From Paramecium octaurelia (lineage: Eukaryota; Ciliophora; Oligohymenophorea; Peniculida; Parameciidae): a stretch of DNA of 64,000 bases. Both the position numbers and the translations under genes were made by a program. Location of the stretch: the NCBI GenBank assembly GCA_905182995.1, contig CAJJDP010000003.1, positions 129,820-193,819 of the forward strand, read 5' to 3'. Shown in pieces: positions 25,873 through 38,239 of this stretch. A model generated the notes under the pieces. That model ran no database searches. It was not told the DNA's origin and saw only the letters and a program-made list of their open reading frames with translations. Each line of letters opens with the position of its first letter. The stretch's first letter is position 1.

Positions 25873-26188
25873 ACATAATTAATAGTCTAAATATCATTAA
25901 AGAAGATTTTGCATTTCCTATTTAAATAAAAAGAATTTCTTCTTCAAAATTATCTTTACGATTAGAATTAATATTTTAATAGTGGAAGCCGCCTTAACAG
26001 AACTTTAAATTTATACTGGCCTCAGTGACTAATTAACTGTTTCTTTAAATTCAACTCAATTTATATTTTTTGATTGATTATTTTAGGTTTTTAAAGAAGA
26101 TCCTGATATTATAATATCAATAGAACATTATTTGCAGATTATAGACGGTCTGATAAACTGCGCTATTTCATGTTCCATTATTTCTTTT

Positions 26189-26522
26189 TCAATATTTATG
26201 AGTTCTTAATAAATACAGAAATATTTTTTCTTCTTCGCTTGATATATTTAATTAAAATTTCTCAGTTAAATGAAAATCATTTTTGGATAAAAATAGAAGA
26301 TAGAGTTTTTTGTAACTAATTTGAATTGCTTTTCTTTTAAATTATTATTAGCTAAAACTTTTTGAAATCCTAGTCTTTGATATTATCTTGATAATTTATG
26401 AGAACAATGCAGCTATTATTATTATTCGAGTGTTTTTATCCACAATATTTACAAATTATAAACAGAAAATATTTTACTAAAAGTATTAAGTCAATCATTA
26501 AATATTTCTAATCCTGTTACAT
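26189..26522 (-). CDS. Possible small hypothetical protein
   Basis: With a 25-nt intron this gives 102 residues (ATG at 26522, TGA at 26191-26189) and an exact codon count. It has a hydrophobic segment (LLVKYFLFIICKYCG) and an acidic helix near the end (SSEEEKIFLYLL). In this AT-rich spacer other frames are also open, so the call is weak. Confidence 0.35.
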
Positions 26523-26699
26523 AAATCTGAATAATAAAAGATGATGATGTTATGATATTTTATACAATGAAATATTTCAGATTCTGTTTATGTTTTGATA
26601 TTAGTTATATTCTTAAATCAATTTGATATTTAGAATATATATAATTATGATAATATATATATATTAAACATTGTTTCATTTTGAATACCATTTATATTT

Positions 26700-27952
26700 T
26701 CACATTTCTAATAGACTTAAATAGAAGGATTCTTTTTCAAAGTTACATTCATCATAAATATGCTGAGTTGTTCTTTTGCTTAATAATTAATGTGATTTCA
26801 TAACATAAGCGGTTTAACAATCTAAAATAACGTTAAATATACATTGCAGAAATCTCAATAATCTCTTGAAATACAATTCCTTCCATTAAGATTCAATGTC
26901 TCCATGGCCTCCATGTTCCACTAGCCAAACAGAGAATAAATGTTTTGCCTTCTAAGCCAATTATTCAGCATGGACAACATTAATCATAGAATCAGCTCCT
27001 CCATGAAGTAAGTAAACTGGGGCTGTCACATCAACTATGTAATCAAGATTAGGAAATATATCATTGTACGATGTGTGATCAATGGTAGGGTCAATCACTC
27101 TGAGTCCGCTTGACAAACCAGAATGAATGATCAAGCCTCCCACCTCATGTCTGGAGGCTAAGTTGGTGCTTGGTCCAGATCCAATACTGTAGCCATAGAT
27201 TATGATATTCCTTGGTTCAAATTGCAATTGATCAACTAAAAAGATATAGGCGGATTCAATGTCATAGAGTAAGTTTATATCAGTGGGGTAGCCAGTGCTT
27301 TATCCATAGCCTGAGTAGTCATAGGAGAATAGGTTGATTTTACACTCCATGACGATATCAACATATGTATCAAACATCAAACCGATATCTGTAGAATTGC
27401 CATGACTATAGAGAATAATCTATTCACTGTTTTAAAATTCAATATAAATAGACGCAATCAAATTGCCAGACTAGGACTCCAACACATAACTAGAAATAGG
27501 CAATCCAGGATTATTATCAATCTCCATAGCTTTCAATTCATTGCTTATAAAATTAAACTCTTGTGAGGGATATTAACTTAGGTATTATATTGTTCATACT
27601 CTTAATTCTTTGGGTTTCTTAATTGTTACTTATATTCTACACTTTACAGAGTGTTGTAGTATTTTATTTTTGGAGAAATCAGAGAAAGATGTTCCTTAGT
27701 TAATTGATGTGACTGTCTTGTGGGCTATTTTGCTTGAATTAAAGGTGAATGTGGTTCATCCAAAGTCCTAGATCTTTCTTCATGCAAAGGAGACAGAGTA
27801 AGTGTCTTAATCACTTCATTTCTGTTTCTTATCAAATAACCTACTTCTGGTGGATTGAATGCAACGTACTGAACTATAGTTGATCTGAGACATCTAATAA
27901 TTGCTAATAGCCTGAACAATCCAGTTAAAATTTTCCTAAATAGCTTATACAT
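26700..27952 (-). CDS. ABHD17-like alpha/beta serine hydrolase
   Basis: 409 residues after a 23-nt intron; TGA at 26702-26700, ATG chosen at 27952. The alpha/beta-hydrolase core has the nucleophile elbow GYSIGSGP, the acid loop HGGADSMINVVHAEQ and the catalytic His in EHGGHGD. NLFSYDYSGYGQS matches the family's oxyanion strand. The closest family is ABHD17/FAM108, whose animal members remove palmitate from membrane proteins. That would fit with the acylation-type proteins in this window, but the substrate is inferred. The N-terminal ~90 residues include AFNPPEVGY, also typical of ABHD17. Length and triad are complete. Confidence 0.88.
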
Positions 27953-28141
27953 GTATATCGAAATTAAAATTTTATCAATCAAATTACAACCTCTATCTAA
28001 GAATCATTCTAAGTATTTCAAACAGTTACGATTAATAACCAAGTCTTTTTAAAGATTGAATGTATCTGTCAATCATAATAATCCTTTGAAATAAAAGGTT
28101 ATAAAATATACTTCATAGAGGAGACACTTAATTAAAAATAT

Positions 28142-28433
28142 ATGTAGTCAGAATCAGTTATTCTAAGGATAAATGGTAATAATACTCAGAATATTATTGG
28201 ATTGTAGGTGTGATGATAATTTTTATAGATGTAAAATTAATAAATTTAGAGGATCAATTGAATAATCTAAAGTAATTTTGTAAAATATTGAATATTGTAT
28301 CCTATAAAATAATATAGAAATGTATTCAGATCTTCTTTATTTCTCTAATAATCTATTAAAAACTGCAGAATATTATTTAACATATATATAATTATTTATA
28401 ATTTATGCATTTTATCATGAATTTTTACTATGA
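28142..28433 (+). CDS. Possible small hypothetical protein overlapping the SR gene end
   Basis: With one 25-nt intron the frame gives 88 residues and an exact codon count. The sequence is Ile/Asn/Tyr-rich without a recognised domain. Its stop lies ~19 nt inside the convergent SR-protein gene end. A chance frame is possible. Confidence 0.35.
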
Positions 28434-29112
28434 TATTGGGGTTATTAATTACCTGGAACTTCTTGATGTTTATGATGAGTTGGATTTTCTACTTTCACTT
28501 GATGATTTCCTGGATTATCTTCTATTTTATCTGTTTTTTTTGAAATTCCTACTTCTTCTTCTAGATTTTGATGAAGAAGAAGAAGATTTGGATGAAGAGG
28601 ATGATCTTCTTCTTTTTCTATCTCTTCTTTATCTTAATTCTTTTGTAACATACATTACCTTTTAGCATCGCTCGGAGTTCTTGACATAGGACATTCCTTT
28701 TTGATGTGGCCTTTCTTGTAACATCTGTAGCATGTTTCTCGCAAATCGCCTTGATTTATGATGATAACTCAAACCTTCCTTGCATTCATTTGCCCAATGG
28801 CCTTTGCGTCCACAATTGAAACACACATCTCTGGCTGTTGGTCCTCTTACACCTGAAGGTCGATCATCTTATCATCACACGATCAAATGTCATCCTACCT
28901 CTTTGTTTAACAGTGACACGATCACCACCTATCCTTCGCCCGTCCATTTATGATATTGCCTACTTAGCCTCATCTGAAGCTTCAAATTCAATGAAGGCAT
29001 GTGTGCTTCGTAGATCAATATCCTTTATCTTCCCATACTTCTCAAACTCCTGCTACAAATCTTCCCGCCTTATTTTAGATCCCAATCTTCCTACATAAAT
29101 TTATCGACTCAT
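28415..29112 (-). CDS. SR splicing factor with RRM and two CCHC zinc knuckles
   Basis: 196 residues after introns of 31, 25, 26 and 25 nt; ATG at 29112, TGA at 28417-28415. Residues ~3-72 form an RRM with RNP motifs IYVGRL and HAFIEFE. Two zinc knuckles follow (CFNCGRKGHWANEC and CYRCYKKGHIKKEC), then an Arg/Ser tail. RRM plus zinc knuckle plus RS is the layout of the SRSF7/RSZ group; two knuckles are known in plant RS2Z proteins. It should bind pre-mRNA and guide spliceosome assembly in the nucleus, notable in a genome full of tiny introns. Four introns in 700 bases make this the most intron-dense gene here. Confidence 0.92.
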
Positions 29113-29173
29113 TTCTACTATTGCCAAATGTAATTATAAATAAATATATTTTAAATAAAATTTATGCTATCTT

Positions 29174-31493
29174 TCAAAATTTATTAAATCCACTTGGTCT
29201 GCTTTTAAACTTCTATATTTCAATCTACTGTCTTGCCACTACCTAGTTAGTGCTTCTATCTTGACTCCTACTTGAAGGTTATGACGTATTGTCCTTAACT
29301 CCAATTCTAGTTTATCATACAGATCTAGACATACCTCATTTACGAAGTGCTTTACTGTTTTTTAGCAGTTTATGCTGCCAATTTCGGGGCTGGCCTTTTC
29401 TTGTACTTAGAATTGCTATCAATGCTCTGAGAAGAGTCACATTATTTATTAGCTTTTAAAGAATTTAAGTAATCTTATTAAACCTTATCCTCTTTCTCCT
29501 GCAATTTCTTCTCTTTAACTTCATCTACATGTATTTGGTTTGACTCTATTGCAACGATCATTTCATCAACTAATTTCTCTATCGTTGTTCCCTTTAAACT
29601 TTTCAACAATTTATATTGACTCTGATCGATTAAATAATGGACGACATGTGGCAATATTTTAATTAAATGTATTACAACGTCTACAATTTTATCTGCATAT
29701 AAGTTGACAAATATGTTAAACTTAAATAATGGTTATTATACTTACATTTAGATAATTGAACTACTTTTTGCTTATATATTTTGGCAAAGCATTAATGAAC
29801 CACAAATACTTGATTTTTTTATTGGAACTTCCCTTGTAAAATTATTAATTCATCGTATCCTTGATATTTTATTGGATCTCATAATCTTGACAGGTGAAAA
29901 AGAAATGGGCTAAAATCTCCATGGCTATGCTTTCATTTTAATTGCATGTTTGTTATTTGTACAGAATTGGTAAATAGTATTTTACAAACTACCTTGGCTT
30001 AACAAATCTCATAAAATGTCGGACTTAAGTTAGAAATTGTTCATTGGTTTTATAATTTCCATGACATTTTTCGAATAGTTTTGCAAAATCTTAGAAAATA
30101 GTTTTAAATTATTTTTGCTACATATATATAAATAGGATATATTACAATTTTATCTAAGGATGCAAGATATCCCTCATTTAATAGGGTTTCAATGATTTTG
30201 GCGAATTGAATTTGCAGGATCATCTTCAAGTTTTCAGTACCCACAACATTTGTTATTATAAAAAATATTTAAGTTTAAATGAAGCTATACTTAATTATAA
30301 ATTTTGTTTACATCAAAGGGTTTGATCATTTCGTGCAAGATTGAACAAGCAAAAATCCTATTTTCCTCTTCATCCTCGTCGACGATGATACAAAATGGCT
30401 AGATCAATTAGCAGTTCAATTGGACATCTTTGATTAAAGTGAGAAAACCTGGTAAATTGTACAAATAATAGTATCTGATGATTTGACTCTGATGCTATCC
30501 AAATTTCACAAATAAATTAATCAGGTTTTATTTAAATTCTAAATTCACTTAATCCTTTATAGCAAGGAAAGCAACACCACAATATGCCAGAGATGTAGAA
30601 AGAACATCCTCATTCTAAGTGGATAAGCAATCTATAAACATCTGAGTAGCATTAAACTTATAATCAGATAGAAAATATTACAACACACTCAATAGCATTA
30701 AGCTTCTGGTAATGCAGAAACAAAGTTTGAATCATCTATTTTTTTACTTATGGACTATTGTCATATATGAGTGGTAGGAATTTGTCTTGCAAATATTAAT
30801 GAATAAGACAAGGACTCAGCCTTTCGATCAGGCAAGAAAAGACATCCCCAGCTATTATGGATCTGACCTCGCTGTCATTATCGTTGCATAGTTATCTCAC
30901 TCTGTCCAATAAGGGTCCTTGAATCTTATCACCGAGTAAGTTAGCTACTTAAATTATCAACATAGCCCCAATCAATCTTCCCACTTCGGGTTGTCGAGGA
31001 GTCGACATTTCAATGATTATTTTCTCAATGTGATCTTAATAGTCTTTATAATTGAATTAATGAATAAGATTTCCAAAGGTCGGTATCCACGCATCCGCAT
31101 ATTTCATATTGTATAATTAAATGAAATGAAGCACCAGAGGCATCAGTTCTTTGCTATAGCATTTTATATTCTTGAGAGAAATTCCAGCAGCTACGATAAG
31201 TTCTTCGCTTTATTCCATAAGATCTGCTTGAACCACTATATATAATTAATTGAAACCCTCTTTCAACAGTCTGCCTAAATTGGAGTAAATCTATTTATTG
31301 TGACAATATCATACAGCCAATTTCTATCTTTGTTGCCCTTTGGTTAATATAATTTAAGCTCTCTTAATCTCTGATAAATTTTCTTCAAGGATAAGTTTCT
31401 TAATTTCATCACCTTTCTAAGATAACTCAAATACTGTACATCTAAAGAGACTCGTATTTCACTCACTAAAAAATCATAGGATTCAATAGCCAT
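29174..31493 (-). CDS. HEAT-repeat phosphatase regulator, PPP4R4-like
   Basis: ATG at 31493, TGA at 29176-29174; several short introns, including 23 and 24 nt near the start and 29 nt near the end. The N-terminus has LSEIKRAQIILTKGQQRQ, which matches the start of human PPP4R4 (LSDIERAVYLLSAGQDVQ). Repeated helical pairs such as NDNDSEVRSIIAGDVF and NSPQVKKQMIQTLF are HEAT repeats. PPP4R4 and related A-type subunits scaffold PP4/PP2A catalytic subunits. The C-terminal third becomes Lys/Glu-rich and coiled. Family assignment rests on the N-terminus and HEAT pattern; intron borders in the middle were not all resolved. Confidence 0.75.
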
Positions 31494-31759
31494 TTGGTTG
31501 ATAAATTAAAATTATAAATAATTTGTTTCTAATACTGAAGAGAGGATTCATTTAAAAATTAAAGCTTCTAATTAAATTATCATTTTTGCTTTTCAAAGAA
31601 TACTCATTGCATGTAATCAATTGATAACGCAAGACCAAAGGAAAATACTAATAGTTTTAAAGTAAAATTAATACATGCGTATTTGAATTGTTAACTTACT
31701 TTTAGAAACTCGCAATACAATACATTCAGTGATCAAAAATTTACAATAAAAATGAAATA

Positions 31760-32038
31760 ATGAAAATGTTCATAGTCATCCCTTAATCAAGATTTTCAAA
31801 AAACACCGAGAAATTGATATTTAAATCATTCCTAAAAGAGAGGTTAAGTTAAATTATTTGAGACGTAAGCTCAATCAGTAATTAATATAAAAAAACCCAT
31901 CAATATATAGATAATTCATTAAAATTATTTTAATAATTTTTAGATAGAAAATTAAGACTACAAATCGATATTATAAGTTTTGTACTCATTAAAGGATCCA
32001 GAATTAAAATCTTTTAGATGATTTACTCATTATTGTGA
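31760..32038 (+). CDS. Possible small hypothetical protein
   Basis: A 27-nt intron starting GTTAAG gives 83 residues and an exact codon count. It is rich in Ile, Ser, Lys and Gln, and a short hydrophobic segment lies near the C-terminus. Intron choice at the 3' end is ambiguous. It lies in the ~650-nt divergent spacer before the sirtuin gene; otherwise nothing is seen there. Confidence 0.35.
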
Positions 32039-32144
32039 TTATTTAATCAACTATGGTATTCATCAGATACTGTTCATTTCTGCTTGTGGCCTTTAACTTA
32101 AAAATTATATTATTGTGAAGGAAGAATTATTAAATTTAAAAAAC

Positions 32145-33248
32145 ATGGACAATTAAGAATAGAAATAATACTAAAAATTTGATTGGGGAGAATATGAAAA
32201 AAAAAGAGCAATTGAATAGGAGTAATATGAAAGAATATAAAAAGAAATAAGAGAAACTGAGGAAAGGTCAAGGCAAACTTTAGAAAGTTTAGAGATTACA
32301 TTCAAAAATTTAGATGAAGCCAAAGCACAAGCTAGATAGACTGTTGAAAACATAGATAATTTTAAGAAATAGTTCAGTGATGCTATGGATAAGTTACTAG
32401 AGAATATCGGAAAATCTATGGGTGCAAATAGTATTAAGGCGGATGAATAAAATCCTAAAACTGCTAAACAAGTAACTGTTGAATAAGCATAAAAATTGTT
32501 GACCAAAAATGTCTTAATATTATGTGGAGCAGGTTTAAGTCATGCAAGTGGCATTCCTACATTCAGAGGTGAAGATGGATATTGGACTAAAGGAGCAGAT
32601 AAATATCAATGTCAAAAAGTATTAACAAAAGATTTTTTAACTAACAATCCAGATTTATGTTGGGAATGGCATAAAGACTTTCAAAAGATGTTAATTAATA
32701 AAAAACCGAATGCTGGACATACAGCAATTGCAAATTATAAAAAGAAGAATCCAAATACTTTAATTGTGTCATAAAACATTGACAATATGCTCACCTCTAT
32801 TTTACCACAAAAATAAATTAAAAATGGTCATTTTGAATCCATCTATGAAATCCATGGTAATATCAAATACATGAGATGTTCCCAAGAATGCACCTTAGAA
32901 AAAGATGAGTTAGCCACTCTCTATGAAATGCCAGATCTCACTAAGAATTTAAGACCGAAATGTCCAAAATGTGGGGAAGATGCAAGACCTCATATTTTAT
33001 TTTTCGATGAATCCTATACTAATGAAAATTGCAGAATTCAGGAATTATAGGATAAGTATGATGCCTATGATACCATCATTGTAGTTGGCACAATGCTTGA
33101 AACTGGATGTGCTAAATCAACTGTTTGCTAGTTTATAAAGAAAAAGGCCACCATAATTGAAATTAACCCAGAACCTATAATTGAAGTTGGAAACACTTAT
33201 TAAATAAAGGGAAAATCAGAAGAAATCTTGCCAAAATTATTGAAATGA
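32145..33248 (+). CDS. Sirtuin-type NAD+-dependent deacylase with coiled-coil N-terminus
   Basis: 367 residues, intronless; ATG 32145, TGA 33246-33248. Residues ~120-367 form a complete SIR2 domain: GAGLSHASGIPTFR (NAD+ binding, about 128-141), SQNIDN, the catalytic His in EIHGNI, and zinc cysteines in RCSQEC and KCPKC. Sirtuins remove acetyl or longer acyl groups from lysines using NAD+. The first ~115 residues are an added Glu/Arg/Gln-rich coiled coil that most sirtuins lack. It may target or oligomerise the enzyme. Class and location cannot be told from sequence alone. Confidence 0.93.
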
Positions 33249-33316
33249 ATTTGTTGTATGCATGTATTTGTTGTATCCATTATATTCGTTATCCTAATAA
33301 AAATAACATTCTCTTA

Positions 33317-33562
33317 CTTTTCAAACATCGGTCTTTTCTTTCTTTCAATCTCCATATTTAAAAATCCATTCTAACTTTATTCATCTAAATTACTCTGATA
33401 GTATTTTAAATTCTTCAAAATAATCCTGAAAACTATGTTATTTAAGTAAGAGTTGCATTGAACCTATTGATCAACATTTTTTAACAGTTCATTTAGTAGT
33501 TAAACATTATATTGAATTTATGAAACTATTCTATATAATAGATCAACAATATGGAATAACAT
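33317..33562 (-). CDS. Hypothetical small coiled-coil protein (3' end unresolved)
   Basis: From ATG at 33562 the frame reads 82 sensible codons, with repeated Leu/Asn/Gln heptad-like spacing (for example VQLLNELLKNVDQQVQ) and a charged end (MEIERKKRPMFEK). A GTAAG splice site follows, but no TGA appears before the convergent sirtuin gene. The true end may overlap the sirtuin 3' end or use an intron I could not place. Family unknown. Confidence 0.5.
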
Positions 33563-33606
33563 GGCCTTTTAATCGAAAAAGTTGATGAGATCATTTAATA
33601 TATTTA
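33563..33606. promoter_or_regulatory. 44-nt divergent start-to-start spacer
   Basis: Separates the start of the small coiled-coil gene (minus) from the secreted repeat protein (plus). A shared promoter is inferred from layout. Confidence 0.3.
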
Positions 33607-34791
33607 ATGAAAAATATTCTTTTAACAGCTTTATTAGTAGCAATAGTTGCTGCAAGTCTAAGAGGATCAGACCGAAAGGAACATGGTCATCACAGAGATC
33701 AGTACTCAGAAAGATAAGGAACTTATTCAAATTTAGGTGAAGAAGAATACGTAGTTTATGAAAGTGCAGATGGATATTATACACTTTACAATAGTGAAGA
33801 TAAGTATACCCTTTACGAAAGTGACGATAGTGACGATAAGTATACTCTATACGACAGTGATCAATACTATCCCTTATACAACAGTGATCAATACTATACC
33901 TTATACGACAGTGAAGATTCATATTCTTCTTCTGACATATACGAGGAATATATAGAATATGATAGTGAATCTAGTAGTTCATCTAGTGATAGTAGTTCAG
34001 ATAGTGAATCTGAGTCCTAGGAATATGAAGATAGAAGAAATTATCACACTGAAAAAGGACATAAATTTGAAAGAAGAGGACCTAGAGGAGGACCTAGAAG
34101 AGGACCTAGAGGAGGACCAAGAGAAGAACAAAGACAAGGTAGAGAAGGACCAAGAGAAGTATAAAGAGAAGGACCTAGAGAAGCATAAAGAGAAGGACCT
34201 AGAGAAGGACCAAGAGGAGGTAGGTTCCATATTAGAGACCAAAAAAATAATGATAAAGATCATCCACGACCTCATAGACCTTAAGATGAATTCCCAAGAC
34301 AAGTATTCTAGAATTTAAGAAAAACTGGAAAAGTGATTTTAGACGAATGGAACATCACTGAAGACCCATCACTTAAAAATGAGATCAGAGCTGTTTTAAT
34401 TGGAAATTTAGAAAACTTGTTGCCTGTTGCTGAAGTTCTAATTCCCACAGAAGTTGCTTCTGGACCTGCTGAACCCATTAATGTAGTCTAAAGAGAGCAT
34501 CACCCACATCCTCATCCACCTCCTCCTCCTCCTCCATAACCAGAGGATGAGTTTGCTAGATAGGTTTTCGAAACTCTTCATTAGATTGGATTCGAAATTC
34601 TTGAATAATGGAGAATAGAGTAGGATGTAGAAGTTAAAAATCAAATTAGAGCCAATTTGATCTAATAACTTAGTGATCTAATCCCAGCTCAATCATTAGA
34701 AGTATCAACTACCATATTAGATAATCCACTTTAACTTGAAATTGAATAAGTTCATCCAACTCCAAGATTAGCAGATGAAAATGGAAATTGA
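33607..34791 (+). CDS. Secreted low-complexity repeat protein
   Basis: 394 residues, intronless; ATG 33607, TGA 34789-34791. It starts with a clear signal peptide (MKNILLTALLVAIVAASLRG). Three low-complexity blocks follow: Y-T-L-Y-D/E-S-D repeats (about six, residues ~50-115), a Ser/Glu/Asp run, and R-G-G-P-R / R-E-G-P-R repeats with a His/Pro run (~155-300). The C-terminal ~100 residues look globular and contain two similar halves (LIGNLENLLPVAEVLIP and LIQQLSDLIPAQSLEVS). A secreted structural or granule-matrix protein is plausible, but I do not recognise the family. Confidence 0.8.
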
Positions 34792-36411
34792 TATTTAAAT
34801 AATCACAATAATAATTCATTTATATATAATATTAGCAAATAGTTTAAAGTTTCATCCTCTCTAATATAGCTACTTAAGCCTTAACAATTACCTATTTAAC
34901 TGATTCATCATGAATTAATATTAAAGTTAGGGATTTCTAATCAATTATTTATGAATTATGTATATTAATCAATTATTAACTATAATAGATACAAATAAGA
35001 TGAAGTTAGTTGAAAACATCTCCTTTCCAATTAAGTCTTATATAATTTTAAACTATTTTAATTGAAAAAGTGAAAATTCACAATTAATAAACATCAGTAT
35101 ACTTATATAAACTTAATTTTATAAAATACATTTCTTTCTAATGTTAAAGCTAAAATGATAACACCATTATAATTGCATATTATAAATTCAATAAATATTA
35201 GATCTGATACATATCTTCCTCTTATTGCAATAATCTTGATTAGTTGATGCTAATTTTTATGCATTCATAATTATCGGTTTTATCAAAGAATTCCTAAATA
35301 ACTTAATATTTGATTCTTAGTTTAAGTGTAGGAATAATGCATCTAAGCACTTTTTTTTATATATTATAATTAATATATAATGGACTGATTTATTATTTTA
35401 ATTTTTATTTAGTAATATTCTAGAATCATTTATAATGCTATATTTGACAAGGGATATATACACATATCAAAACTCTAATCATACTTTCATCAAATTAAAT
35501 ATATTCAACTTAGTTGTGAGTAAACCTGTAATTTATATAATTTCAACAACTAAATTTAAGTTCCATAAAAAAGACTTACTTATAAATATCTGAGAATTTC
35601 TTGATATATTAGTTACTTTATATAAAATTTTATGTTTTAAACTATCCCTTTCTATAATTAATCATAATTATCCTTTTTAAATTGGCAATCAACCCCCTTA
35701 AAAAATCAAATCATTTCTTTTTCATTTTGCTTTAACTTATTCTCTCTTCTCACTTTAATTAAACTTTTCTAGGAAATCTCTATTAACCTTTATATAATTT
35801 CATCTAATTATCATATTTATTCCTTCATTTCATCATCCTTTACTTCTATTAATTTGTTTTTTCAAGAATTAAATGTTGAAGTTTACTTTGATTCTTTAAA
35901 AGTTAGATAATAAATTTCTTAGTTAATTTCTTACTCTAATATCATTTCCGATTTTCTGCATCTAGTTTGTCTATATATTTAGGCTATATTAATAAGCCTG
36001 ATTTATTTAATAGGCCTAGAATTTATTATAAAAGCATCAGATTTTGAACAATTAGAATCAGAAATTGCATTTCTTCAATCTCCAATTCTATTCTTTTTAT
36101 TTGAAATTCTGATTATGAAAAAAGTTGATTTAAAGTTTAAATCTCACTTGAATAATATCAAAGATATCCAATATTAAAACATTTCGGAGTCAAAATTAGA
36201 TAATTATGGTTTTTAGCAAAATAAGTCAGCAATTATGTTTTATAAAGGAAAATATAATAAAATAGATAATTTAATAAGATTTGAATAATAATTTCATTGA
36301 ACTGTTTGATCATGGAAATATAATCTAAAAGATTCAATATATGTGTAATTCATAAATAAGATTAATAAGATGATTATGATTTTAATTTAATGGTGTATTA
36401 ATTAATTATTA
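34792..36411. other. Long AT-rich gene-poor gap with one doubtful frame
   Basis: About 1.6 kb, unusual in this gene-dense window. Most is A/T runs without structure. A plus-strand frame from about 35680 to TGA at 36298-36300 is free of TGA for ~200 codons and parts read plausibly (SDFEQLESEIAFLQ). It has no ATG near its beginning and is very hydrophobic, so it may be a gene remnant or chance. Nothing else is seen. Confidence 0.4.
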
Positions 36412-37902
36412 TCAAATGATATAACTAGTTTTTATTTTATTTGTTACTTCATCCAAACAGGACTTTTTATTTTATTATTGTTATTTTAAAAGTCTATTCT
36501 GAAAATTTTGAACTAAAGCAGATTTATTACTATTATGCATAGAGACAGCTTGATTGCAATAATTTAGACTACTAAATTAAGAGAAATTTTCATCATTCCT
36601 TTTGGTAATTTGTTGGCTAATTAAAATAAATCAAAAAATTACCTTATCCTTGGTCTACTATGAATATGGAAGGAATCTTCAATTCTTTCAACAGAATTAC
36701 TATATGTGTATTTAATTTCTTTCTATTCTTCTTTTTATGTATTTATTTAAAAAGCAACAATCAATAAAGTAACATTATCACTACTTTTTTTATAGATTGC
36801 TTCTTTCAAAACTGAATCAACAGCAGTAGATAATATTGAATGTAAGTTAGATTTTGTATTATTTTAAATATCTTGCCAAATTATATTAACTACATCTCCA
36901 GATGACATTTTATCAAAGATTCCATCACCTAAACATAAGCTGAAATTAATTACATCCCAAAACGATGAAATCATGATCTTAATTAATTTTGAATATTTTG
37001 ACATCTGGTTCAGATATCACAACTTTTGAATTTCCACCAAATTATTCAAATTTAGCTTCAATGTCTCCAAAAGTCCTTGAAACTGATAACCTTCCTGGCA
37101 TAACTCTAACTGGTCCTGTAACTTAATTTCCTTCTTCATTAACTCCTTAAGTTTGATATATTTTTCCTCCTCCTCTCTGGATTCTCTCTGCTTCTGTTTC
37201 TGGTTTATGATCAATTGATAAATTTGTCACTCTTTTCCCTTTTTGAGAACTTAGTACAGCTCTACTATCTCCAACATTGGCAACATAGCAAACATCTCCA
37301 ACAATTAAACAAACTATGGCACAAGAACCACTTCTTTCTTGGATTCCTTTTGAATATTGATCTAATGCATATGCTAAAAAATGATTTTCGGCTGCTTCAA
37401 ATCCTTTTTTTATTGCTCCTACAGGATTCCATGGAAATTCAGGTTCTTTTATTACAAATTAATGTAAAGTATCTCTTAAAAAGTCAGCACAAGCTGCTCC
37501 TCCATGTCCATCATAAACTCCAAAAAATGAACATTTCGGCCAATTTTCTGTTGCTCTATTTTATGGTTTTACTATATTCAAAATTATAGAAACTCTATCT
37601 TCATTATAATCTCTCACAATTCCTTAATTTGTATTAGCAGCATAAGCTCTAATTATTCCATTTCGACCTGATGAGCATTTTGTTGGTTCATAGTTAGGCA
37701 AGACTGCTTATTTTTTAAGTGATTGTTCTTCCAAACTTGAGAAATTTAACTCTAATGTTTTTCTTACAGGTTGTTTTATTAATGGAGACACATCATATTT
37801 TTAGTAAGATTTGTTTTAACTCTCAAAAGGTCGCTTAGGGTTTATATCTCTTTACAGATATTTATTCAAAAAGGATGGGGCGTCGCGTGATTTATAATTC
37901 AT
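36412..37902 (-). CDS. PP2C-type protein phosphatase
   Basis: 479 residues after introns of 25 and 26 nt; ATG at 37902, TGA at 36414-36412. The PP2C (PPM) fold shows the metal-binding motifs EDRVSI, FGVYDGHGG, VGDSRAV and the C-terminal GDGIFDK and SSDNVTLL. These coordinate Mn2+/Mg2+ for Ser/Thr dephosphorylation. An ~85-residue Lys/Gln-rich N-terminus and ~110-residue Asn/Gln-rich tail flank the domain. It likely works in the cytosol or nucleus; no targeting signal is visible. Confidence 0.93.
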
Positions 37903-38239
37903 TAGTTATATTAATAAATTTGAATTTATATTTACATAATGACCAACGGATAAATTCTAAATGATATAAAATGATGTAAACATTTAATCATAAAAAATGG
38001 ATTATCAACTCAATGTTCCTACAACCTTCAATTAATTAAACCATTAATAAAGTAATTTCTTAGTTTCCAAATAATTAATTTCTTCAATTCTAATTGGAAG
38101 ATCTACTTACTCATAAAAGAAGTATCATATTAATATAATTTTGATTAAAGTTGAAGGAATCATTAATTAAGAAACCTTTAAATTTGATCATCCATGATTT
38201 CTGATAATAATTTTTAAATTATAAATAAATCTATAAAAA
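37903..38239. other. Divergent AT-rich spacer
   Basis: About 340 bases between the phosphatase start and the first tandem mini-gene; no element recognised. Confidence 0.35.

Noticed and set aside
25980-26180. Several competing open frames on both strands in the spacer
   Set aside because: All look protein-like only because TGA is the sole stop in AT-rich DNA; none has a start, motif or consistent intron set.
33997-34302. Minus-strand Ser/Phe/Arg-rich frame
   Set aside because: Mirror image of the Arg-Gly-Pro repeats of the secreted protein on the plus strand.
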